From: Ricinus communis
Lineage: Eukaryota; Streptophyta; Magnoliopsida; Malpighiales; Euphorbiaceae
Reading direction: 5' to 3'
Length of the DNA: 64,000 bases
Assembly (NCBI RefSeq): GCF_019578655.1
Contig: NC_063256.1
Coordinates: 32,040,342 to 32,104,341, forward strand
Shown here: positions 13,227 through 22,911 of the stretch, one piece after another
Numbering within the stretch: the first letter of the stretch is position 1
How the letters are laid out: every line of letters begins with the position of its first letter
Notes under the pieces: generated by a model
The model's input: the letters and a program-made list of their open reading frames with translations, nothing else
Told to the model about the DNA's origin: nothing
Database searches by the model: none
Translations under genes and position numbers: made by a program

Positions 13227-13244
13227 TCCCCGACAACGACACTA
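13227..13244 (-). other. retrotransposon primer-binding site (tRNA-Asp type)
   Basis: On the minus strand the 18 bases TAGTGTCGTTGTCGGGGA resemble the complement of the 3' end of plant tRNA-Asp (TGGCGCCGTTGCCGGGGA), the usual primer site of Athila/Tat Gypsy elements. It lies 9 bp from the inferred inner LTR edge at 13254. Four of 18 bases differ, in keeping with an old copy. Confidence 0.65.
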
Positions 13245-13253
13245 AAAAATTGA

Positions 13254-14670
13254 TGTGTGCTATACGTACATGGCAAAGTGTACCGATTGTATCAAGTAAT
13301 ATAGTAATGAATACAAGTACGACTCCACTAGAGACCAATTATGGATACTATTTTCAAACTTCGACTGATGTTTAGCAAACAAAATATTGTTTAAATTATT
13401 GTAAATTTAAAGGTTAACTAAATAGAAAGCAAAAATATAAGTAATTGAAAATATTTATCAAAGGAAAAGTCTATTCAAGTGCTGAATCCCCCTAACAATT
13501 TGTACACTTCATGAATCAAATAACAATTAAATCAAGTCCAAGAGTTGAATTGGCATTCCTCATTTTTTAAGTAAAACCTTTCTCAAGTGATCAAACCCCT
13601 AATTCCTCAAAGGAGAGCAACAAATCTCTTCTCAAACTCACTCACTTGGGTCATGCATTATGTCTAGGAAATTCTCATACTAAAAAAACTTGTAAATCTG
13701 CCTCTAGTATCCCAATTAATTCTCTATTCTTAAGAGTCAACAATTTATAAATAGTTATCTCTAATCAATTCATGAAAACAATATTCAATCAACATGTCGA
13801 CTTATTAATTAAAATAAATAATAAATAATTCAAAGGAATAAGACAACTCAAGAGAAAGATCTTAATGCATAAAACTTGAATCAATCCATACAAAAAAAGT
13901 TAGGGTTCATCAACACCCAAATAGCAAAAGAATTAGTTCTTAAACATTACAATAAATAAAGAAGAAATAGGAAAAGAAGATCTCAAACTATTCATGGATG
14001 GAAGCAATAGAAATCCTCCAACTTAATTCTTCAAATCTTAAAGACAAAGGAAATAATTGATGTCTCTTGCTTGAATAATCTTGAACAAAATCTTAAAACT
14101 TAAAAGAAGATAAATTGCTAATGTTTTCTCTCTCTAAAATTAATGAAAAAGTCAGAATAATCAAAAAATAAAACCTGAAATCCTTAAACATAATTGAAAA
14201 AGAGTGTCACACGAGGGTGTGGCGAGGGCTAATCCTTTCGTAACTTAAAACTACTTCTAGGTCACACGACGGGGTCATACAGCCGGCCACCTGCCCATGT
14301 GACTTCTCTATGTTTATGCTATAATCTGCCTCTTGAGATAGGATCCACATGGTGGGGTATCTGCCCATGTGGATTTTCCGAGTTGCTACCATTTTGAAGC
14401 CTTTTCCACCATGACTCACACAATGGCTACATGGCGGTGTGCCAACTTTCTGTCCTTTATGAGATCAAAACCCTAAATTGACACAGGGGTGTGGCTTCTT
14501 GTGTCATGCATGTGTGCATGTTAAACCTTGACTAAAATGCTCTTCCTTTGCTCGAATCTCAAGCTTTTCAATTTTGTTCTACTCCTTGACAAGTATTATC
14601 CTTGGAAAGCCTAAAAGAACTGAAAATCAAGCTAAACAAAAAAATCAAACTTAATTGGAGGTGTAAATCA
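13254..14670 (-). repeat. 5' LTR of the minus-strand Gypsy element
   Basis: In minus orientation this block ends ...CACACA immediately before the spacer and tRNA-Asp primer site, as an Athila-type 5' LTR should. It contains GC-richer patches (around 14205-14520) like those in the Athila LTR at 38289-39596. The inner edge is well placed. The outer edge is approximate, set where a plus-strand Gypsy pol fragment begins (about 14680). No second LTR was found. Confidence 0.5.
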
Positions 14671-14689
14671 ATATAAAATGAAGCTCAAT

Positions 14690-15790
14690 AGTAAGTGATT
14701 TTAGAACTTATTAACAATTTCTCTAAATGTTCTTTCATTCACCTACCAAGAGACGAGAATCAGATGGCGGATTTGTTAGCTATACTATCATCTATATGGG
14801 ACAATCCTGCTTAGCTCCCAATAAAACCAGTGGTGATTGTAAAATCTAGAGTACCTTGTTACTATGGGGAATGGATTACGGCTATTCAGATGGGCCCAAA
14901 AGAGAAGCCCTAGTTCTATGGTTTGCAGAAGTTCATGGAGAATAGGGAATATCTAGAGGAAGCAACTAGAAAAGACAAGTATGTGCTATAAATACAAGCC
15001 AAGAACTACATCAGGCATGATGGAATGCCGTAAAAAAGAATGGCATCATGCATCCAGCTTAGGTGTCTGACTAAGATAGAAGCATTAGCGTTGATGGAAG
15101 AAATGTACAAAAGGGAGAGCGGGCCTTAAATGAATGGCATAGTGTTAACCAGAAAAATCATCTGTCAAGACTATTATTGGATGATGATGGAAAAGGATTA
15201 TATGGCCTTGGTAAGGAAATGCCATGAGTGTCAGGTTTATAATAACCTGAATCATTTGCCTCCAATAAAGCTTCACAATTTGACATCTCCATGGCCCTTT
15301 GCGGCTTGGAGAATAGGTATTATTGGAGAAATAAAGCCTCTTTTGAATGGTCATAGATATATAGTCATAGCCATCGATTACTTCTCGAAGTGGGTTGAAG
15401 CTTCGTCATTCACTACCATAGGGATAAAGCAGATGGCCAAGTCTGTAGAATGGAACCTAATTTGCAGATACAGGTTCTCATATCACATTGTGACAGATAA
15501 TGTGATACAGTTTATAGGTGAAACAATGGATCTACTTGAAGAATACAAAATCAAACATCACAGGTCCTTTTCGTACAAGAATCAAGTGAATGGTACAGTT
15601 GAAGCAACTAATAAGAACCTGAAGAAAATACTCTAAAAGATGGCATGGAATTATAAAGATTGGTCATTTCATCTCCTTTTTTCACTCTACGGGTATCAAA
15701 TCACTAAAAGAGCGTTGACATGACAAACACTATACTGTATGGTTCAAGTGGTTCTATCAATTTAGCTAGGTTGAAATCCCTAAAGGTTAT
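14690..15790 (+). pseudogene. Gypsy (Tat-type) RNase H-integrase fragment
   Basis: The plus strand gives the end of an RNase H domain (HLPRDENQMADLLA near 14735) and then an integrase. The integrase has a zinc-finger-like CHECQVYNN near 15210 and core motifs GIIGEIKPLLNGHRYIVIAID and YFSKWVEA (15310-15410). A TDN segment with following VEATNKNLKKIL lies near 15500-15630. Many stops interrupt it (for example near 14813, 15127 and 15636). It is truncated at both ends and in opposite orientation to the neighbouring gag, so it belongs to a different element. Confidence 0.8.
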
Positions 15791-15794
15791 TGTG

Positions 15795-17922
15795 AGCGTA
15801 GCTTTCAGGGCTCGCCAAAAGCAGTTGCGACTGTGTCACCGTGTCATAGGTTGTCTCATCCGTACTAGGCTTAATTTGAAAGTGAGCCGTCCGAGAGGAG
15901 GTCTCAAGAGATAACGACAAGCACAATGACCGCGAATTATCCGAGAAGACTAGGAGTCGTCACTTAGGTAAAATAATCGAGAAAAATAGAGAGGGGCGAA
16001 GGATGGCAGCTCGGATTCCTCGCGGAGAGCCTAACTTTCCCCTTCCCAGAATTAGAGATTTGGGTTCAGAAAGTTAGGTACATGCTGGGAAGGGATTAGG
16101 CACCCTAACATGCCCTCACACAAAATCAAGCCTCCACTAGACTTTAAGGCTTTTGGCTTCCCTAATCATACTAACCTGGCTTGGTTATTACCCATTTTAT
16201 TATGAAGACATTTTATTATCTTTATTTAACATGCATCGATGAGGGAAAGAAGAAACTAACCTAACATGCATCTATCTAAGTGGAAGGTACATTAGTGCCA
16301 CTAATCCTAAAGGGAGGTATTTTGTGTAATGCCCACCTAATGCATTTGCATTTATTTTTATAACATGCATATCATATAGATATAAGAAATGCATGAGATA
16401 TGTATGGTATTAATGCTAATGTTAAATAGAAGAAGATTATAAATGTTACAATTAAGTCCATAATAAGAATTAGAAAGTTAAGGGATTGAATTGATTAATG
16501 GCAAAAATAAAGGAGTTAATTAAACCTAAAAAGAAAATTAATATGATAGAATAAAGGAAGAAGAAAGAAAAGGTGATAGTTCTTCTTCCTTCTTCTTTTT
16601 GTTTCTTTCTTCTTCAAAAAAAAAAAAAAGCAAACTGAGTTTCTAAGTGGAATTTGGAGGTTTAGAATCCATTTTAGATCTTAATCTTCATCTACAAAGG
16701 CTTTAGAGGTTTATTTGGTAAGTAATTTTAATATTTTGTTGAATTGAGTTAAGGTTTAGAAGACATAGAATTCGAGTTCTAAAGACCCAAGTTTTTAGTC
16801 TTATTATTTTGATCATATCTTGAGTTAGAAAGCTTTAAATCGAGTGTTCTTTAATGATATAGAAACTTTGAAGAGTTATCTAAAACTTTTATTTCTTTAG
16901 CTCGATCTGAATCAGGCTCTATGCTAGTATAATAAGAGAATACATTTTATTATTCAATTTCCATCTTTGGTTTGAGTAAGGTGGATTGTTTTGTAGGGAT
17001 ATTTCTCTATACACCTCCAATTGAAACAAAATCAGTTTTAAATTATATTAGACACATAAGGTTAGTGATTTAAAAAGTTTCATCATGAAATTTGTTGTAT
17101 AGAAGTTTTGGTGGATTTTTAAATTCACCCTATTAATTATGTCATAGTTGGCAGCCACACATATGTAGATAGTTTAGTGATATTATCATACTAGATGAAA
17201 TTCTATTAACTTTGGGTGTTAAAAAATAAGTGAATTATGATCTATTTCAGCTAAAAAAAATTGGAATGAGGGTGACACCCAATTCAAAATGAGATTGTAT
17301 ATATGAATGTTGATTGGTGAATTAAGGTGTCTTGTTATAATGTGAACAGTATATTTGATTTAGCCATATCTGGAGTTTTATAACTCCAAATGGAGTGCTA
17401 CTTATTGCTATAGAAAATTTGAGAGGTAATTTACAAATATTATAGAAATAGAGGAAGCTTGATTTTGCTTTTTTGATGGTCAATCTGGATCATACTTTCA
17501 GTTGCTTAATTTTATTGACAGCTTGACCATGATGGATTATTTTTTATGTTTCTCTTTCTATACACATCCAATTGATGTAAAATCAATTTCAAATCAATCT
17601 AGACTCATAATATTATTGATTTGGAGAATACAGTTCTGGAATTCCTAATGTGAAATTTTTGGTGTATTTTTGAATGCACACTATTAAATCTGCCATGTTG
17701 AAATATGGTATGTCTTTGGTATATCATAGGTATATTATGATTTCTTATATATTATGGAGATGTTAGTTATTTAAATGGAGTGATATATGATATATATATA
17801 TAAATATAAGAATTATAGTTGGATGGTCGTAAGGACGCAATGCTACTTGTGAATGAGGCAAGGCTGTGCGATATGGAATTCCCATAAGATTATGGTTGGT
17901 CATGCGTATGGGGATCCATGAA

Positions 17923-17995
<73 letters not shown>

Positions 17996-18660
17996 GGAAT
18001 TAAATTATAATTCACAAGTTCATTGTTGTCCTAAAGAAAATACTATGACAATGTTTATATATACACTATAAAGTCATTAATTAAATATCGAATGATTTGA
18101 TACTTGATAATACTACATATTTGATTGTGTTATTTTTCATAGGAAATTATGTTATTCTTTTGCTGAGTTGCAGGCTCACTCCTCTGCATTATTTCTTTTT
18201 CAGGATTAGAAGAATTATAATTAATTTTGACGAACCATTTGCATCTGTCGCACTAACATTGTGTCAGGTAGGTCAGCAAGAGGTCGCCCTCAGTTTTTCT
18301 TGGACGTGACATGTCTAGTGGATTTTATTATCATGTATAAAACCGGAGCATTTTATGTGTATATAAAAAAAAGAGTGTACTATTTGATGTTGTGTGCTTT
18401 TTGGTGTGTGATATGTATGACTCATATAAATAGTTTTGTTATAAATATTAATTTGTGAGTTGAAAGTTAGTAGTTAAGGAACATGTTATGTATCAGTCTT
18501 TTGCATACAATGTATGCCTAACATCCTTTACAGGTGTCATATTTTGGTACTTTAAGTTTTATCTGACATGTGAGGGTGAGCGAGTAAGAACCAATTTTAT
18601 TTAGCATATGGGTGTCGGATTTATTTTATCTTAGGTTAATTAGGCGAGTGAAGTATGGAA
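15795..18660. repeat. unassigned dispersed-repeat-like region
   Basis: The segment starts directly after the broken integrase. It contains GC-richer blocks (15795-16130) of the kind seen in plant LTRs, including a CCGAGAAGACTAGGAGTCGTCAC stretch loosely like the GGAGTCGCCAC part of the LTR family described here. Two related blocks about 545 bp apart lie within it (around 16865-17180 and 17410-17700), and a long (AT)n tract is at 17927-17992. No coding capacity was seen. It may be an LTR or a non-autonomous element, but I could not find its boundaries. Confidence 0.35.
17927..17992. repeat. (AT)n microsatellite
   Basis: About 33 uninterrupted AT dinucleotides form a self-complementary tract able to extrude as a cruciform. 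It is a likely assembly and length-variation hot spot, and lies within the unassigned repeat region. Confidence 0.95.
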
Positions 18661-19000
18661 AGCAGAACAATATTTTTTTGGGATAAATAAATAATTTTAT
18701 GTACAAAAAAATAAGGTAAAAAGAATACATATTAAAAATAAAAATAAAAATAATGAATATTATAAGTTAAAAAGTTTAATTATAAAAATAATATTTTCAA
18801 AATAATTATAGTAATTTTTATTTTAATTATTTTAATTTATTAGTATGTGAATAATAATTCACATGCAACGCAAGTGAAAAAAAAAAACTAATAAGGGATA
18901 GTACATAAAAGTATCATGTGGTTTCATTATTTGAAAACTTTTAGTATTTGATTTTTTTTCGGACAAAAAGAGGTATGTGGTTATAAATCGTGATAAAAAA

Positions 19001-19303
19001 AAAGTATTCCACTATTAAAAAGTCTTGATTTATAAGGATCCAGTCACTTTTATGTCGATCGATCATCATTATCATATTATCTGTGTTTGATAACGTGAAT
19101 TTGGAGCTTAACAACTCCTAATTCTAATATTTAACCGTTAAGAAGTCATTGATCTGATAATTTATGGTCAAACAATAACATTTTGAGTTGTTAAACTCTA
19201 AACTCATATTATTAAATACGAGAAATATGATAATGATGGTTGATCGAAGTAAAAATGGTAATATTCTTGCCAGTTAAAACTTATTAATGATGAGATACCT
19301 TTT
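19001..19303. repeat. long inverted repeat (MITE-like hairpin)
   Basis: The segment 19001-19131 is matched, with mismatches and small gaps, by the reverse complement of 19171-19303. The best part is CATCATTATCATAT...TTAACAACTC in the left arm. The loop is about 40 bp and nothing coding lies inside. The sequence just outside on the left (ATCATGTGGTTTC near 18914) is a phrase common at the ends of plant MITEs, so the whole element may be larger (about 18895-19330). Confidence 0.55.
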
Positions 19304-19304
19304 A

Positions 19305-22020
19305 TATACTTATACCTAAATATAACAGATATCGTATTTATTTTGAATGTAAAAAGAAATATCATCAAATAAATATATTTCGAATATATTACATAGATAA
19401 TAGGAGATAATATAAATTAGCATAAAAGGTGGACAAAATTTTTTTTAAAAAAAATATCTGAAAGGCCTATATAAATAAAAGAAGATTTTCAAAAAGCATC
19501 CAGAAAACATATAAAAAATTTTAACAAGCATAAACAGATAAATTAAAAAAAAGAACTCAAAATGTAGAATACAGAAGTAAACGATATAAAGAAGAAAAAA
19601 AAGTATACACCATATATGGGATTCGATTAAAGTAAAAACATTAAAAAATGAACCTTTAAACAAAAAAAAATTAACATAAAAGAAATCCAAAAAGCATAAA
19701 CAGATAGATTAGAAGAAAGAACTGAAAATGCATGATCCATAAGTGTTTGGTCTATGATTATTTGAGCCCTTAAAGTAAAAGTCCAAGCCTGAAACCTGTA
19801 ATTATTAATTTAATTAATTAGTTAATAACTGTTACTCATGTGAAGTAATAGAAAGAGTTATATAGTCACTTATTCTCATATTCCTAAGTAGAAAGAGATA
19901 ATGTAGCTTTATGGTATAAAAGAAGGAAGTACTTTCTAAGAAAAGTGGAACTTGAGACTCTATATAAAAGGCTGAAGTAGGGAATGAAGAGAGGGACATC
20001 GACGTCAACATCTACATCAACAACATTACTGCAAAACTCAAATATATCAAACACAAATTCTCTTCAAATAATATTAGTTTCCAACAAATTTTATTTTTCA
20101 ATCATTTCTTTATATTTATGTTTATTTAAAACATAAGTTTAATACAAGTTTCCAGCAAATTAATTTCAAGTTCTCTGCAAATGCTTTTCAGTTTCCAGCA
20201 AACTATTTATTTTATTTATTTTTTTGAATTTATTTCAAATACTCAGTTGTTTATGTAATTTTCAGTAATACAAATCTTTCAGCTTATTCATTTACAATCA
20301 TTACTAATATTCTTCAATTAATTTTTGTGGTATTTTTTGAGGATCTAAGCAAATTGTGGTAAAGGAAATTAAGAATTGGTTAATCAAAACAAAAAACAAC
20401 TAGAATTCTATTTTAAAAAAAATGAAAAAATAACGAAAAAATTAAAGGCCAGATTTAATATATTTTTACTAATTTAGTAAAAAAGATAATATATAATAGT
20501 AGTATTAGAATAAAATTAATATAGAAATAGAACATTACAATATTAAAAACAAAAAACAACTAGAATTCTATAAAAAGAAAAAAGGAAAAACAATGAAAAG
20601 ATTAAATACCAAATTTAATATATTGAATACTAATTATACTTAAATGTAAAAAGCAAACGTGTCTATTAAATTATTTAAGGCTTATAGTATAATAAATATT
20701 AGACATGTTCAATTAGTCATCGGAGTGGATTTAAATTCTATATTATAAAATTATATAAAAATTTTATATTTATTCAGTCTTAATAATTTTTTTTTTATTT
20801 ACAAGTCTAACTACTTTTAGATAGAAAAGTATTTTTATTTTATTTTAATGGATTAAAAGTATTTAAAGTAGAAACTAAACGCCTAGAAGTCTAGCTACTT
20901 AAGTAATACTAAAAACAATCAGTCTCAATTATAATTTAATTTATAAATATAGAATCTAATTGTCGAGAATAACCGCAGATACAAATATAAAATATAGATT
21001 GTCTTATAAAAACTTATAATTAAGATAGAACCAGTAAAGTAATTATGTCATAAATCTACATTTTCTTACAAATTAGATAGACTTTTCATATCACTAAAAA
21101 CTGAACCGTTGACATTTATTGAATGAAAAACTAAATTATGTAAGAGAAATAAAATCAATACTAAAACTATCTGATAAAATACCAACAAAATTATATTTTA
21201 GCTAACATCAAAAGCTTTAAGTTTTCTAAATTGAACAAATATATAGATATTAACTATTGAAGAACTTATATGATCAAATCCAAAATTTGACAAAATACTT
21301 AGATATCATCAAAATTTTATATAAATTTATATTTATTTTGTCTAAAAATAAAGAAATTGAGTCAATATTTTAGAATATTGACTCAATCATAAACTTTACT
21401 TAAAATAGATAAAATCATAAAAGTAATTTAGATTATATTAAATGCTAATAATAAATTTCATCCATAGAAACTGTTTTAATTTGCGTATTAGAAATATCTA
21501 GACTAAATATATATTAAAAAAACTATAAATAAGAACTTCAATTTATGTGGATTTTTATTATAAAATAGCACAAGATGAACTATTTTTACTTGCACATTAA
21601 AAAAAGGTGTGATAGAATTATCTTGTAGTATATATCATTACATGTAATATAGATAAATAAAAAATATACATAAATAGTCATATGATGAAATGCTTAAAAA
21701 AATAAATTTTCAATTTTGGTTAATAATGTATCAACTTATTAATAATAAATTATTAATATTAGTATAAAATTAATTTAAATTATGAGAATATTGAATTCAA
21801 TTATTTAAAAATTTAAAAATTAACTCAATTAATACATTTATAGATATAAATGGATTAGTTAATTTTTAAAAATAAAATTTAGATGAATGAATTATAATTT
21901 AAAAATTATATAATTTTACATTAATAATATTTATTATTCTAAATTTAATAATTATTTTTTTCATTATTAACAAGTTCAATTATTAATATTCATGTACAAA
22001 CGACGGTCAATAAGAAACTA
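19305..22020. other. AT-rich intergenic DNA
   Basis: No gene was recognised. A TATA-like CTATATAAAAGG at 19960-19971 precedes a C- and A-rich stretch, which could be a promoter of a retroelement or lost gene, but no coding region follows. The rest is low-complexity A and T runs. Confidence 0.45.
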
Positions 22021-22200
22021 GAAGTGAAATCTTAATATTCAGTAGCAAGTTTAAAGCCATAGAAGCCGCAGGCGATTACTGACCTGCATTATGCCCATAT
22101 GACCAGCACTATATTTCTCCACCACACAACACTACAGGCAAACTATACATCATCCTTGATCTGCCAAAAATGGAGGAACTCCAATATGTATGGCAGTCAG

Positions 22201-22216
22201 GCCGTAATATTACGGC
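22201..22216. repeat. 16-bp perfect palindrome GCCGTAATATTACGGC
   Basis: This is a perfect inverted repeat with no spacer, in the probable 3' UTR or downstream flank of the mL59-like gene. Its centre contains TAATATTAC, the nine bases used as the nick site in geminivirus and other CRESS-DNA origins. No Rep-like gene or conserved origin stem surrounds it here, so coincidence is the simplest explanation. Confidence 0.9.
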
Positions 22217-22490
22217 ATCTGCAGAATCCTAATCCATTCAACCTAATGTCAAAACGGTCAGAGAAGCCACAATAGTGCATGTTTCGAATGTGAACTTAAT
22301 GTTCTGTCTCCATCATTTTATCCCATTCAAAGCAGAACACCGAATGTTTGTTTCCCTTGAACCAAAGAAATAAACAAAGAGTAACATAGTATGTATGTAA
22401 ATTATACCAAGTTCATTCAGGAACAAAAGAGCTGCAGTAAAAAGCAACCTCTGAGAAAGGGAACGAGCATAGAGAGAACCATCAACTTAT

Positions 22491-22880
22491 TTACTCCTTT
22501 ATTTTCTTCTCTTCTTCCTTCATTTTCTTCTCCCATCTTCGCTTCTTGTACGCCTTCAACATATCTGGCATTTTCTCCATCAGTTTGGCGGTGTTCTGCC
22601 GTTTTTCTGCAGATATTTTATCACACTTGTGCCCTTTCATCTTCACTCTCATTTCTTTCCTCTCTGGATCATAAGGCCAATCTTGGCCTGCAAGCAGGAC
22701 TTCCTTGCGAAGTCTAGCTCGTTTGCGAGCACTAATGTGAAGTGGTGTCCAAGCTCCTAGCTGCCAATAACCCCACACACCCTTGGATAACTCATCCTTA
22801 TGTTTTGCCAATTTTTCTCTCCATGGATACTGGTATTCGGAAACAGCTTTAGCCACAGTTTTCAGAGCTTTGCTTGCCAT
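22491..22880 (-). CDS. mitochondrial large ribosomal subunit protein mL59-like
   Basis: A single-exon reading frame of 129 codons starts at ATG 22880-22878 and stops at TAA 22491-22493. The product is small and strongly basic, with a tryptophan-rich middle (KGVWGYWQLGAW, residues about 34-45), a run ARKRARLRKEVLLAGQDWPYDP (about 51-72), and a Lys/Glu-rich helical tail. No membrane segment is present. From memory this matches the conserved plant family annotated as mL59-domain mitoribosomal proteins, where it would be a structural part of the large subunit. The name rests on recognition, not a search. A splice acceptor (GATTTTTAG at about 22910) lies 30 bp before the ATG, so the 5' UTR probably has an intron; candidate CT-rich UTR exons lie at about 25320-25500 and 25880-26040. 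The 3' side (22020-22490) looks like UTR. Composition is ordinary for a host gene and there are no frame breaks. Confidence 0.75.
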   Translation of the reverse strand: MASKALKTVAKAVSEYQYPWREKLAKHKDELSKGVWGYWQLGAWTPLHISARKRARLRKEVLLAGQDWPYDPERKEMRVKMKGHKCDKISAEKRQNTAKLMEKMPDMLKAYKKRRWEKKMKEEEKKIKE

Positions 22881-22911
22881 TAATTTGCTTGTTCAGGTAC
22901 CCCAGTTTACT

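Noticed and set aside
15720..15914. 64-codon open frame after the integrase
   Set aside because: It crosses the end of the Tat integrase fragment into an unrelated repeat and matches no domain.
19305..22020. Endogenous pararetrovirus
   Set aside because: A TATA-like promoter alone is not enough; no movement-protein, coat, protease or RT reading and no clear tRNA-Met primer site follow it.
22391..22717. 108-codon plus-strand open frame
   Set aside because: It is antisense to the mL59-like coding sequence, whose minus-strand reading is clearly the conserved one.
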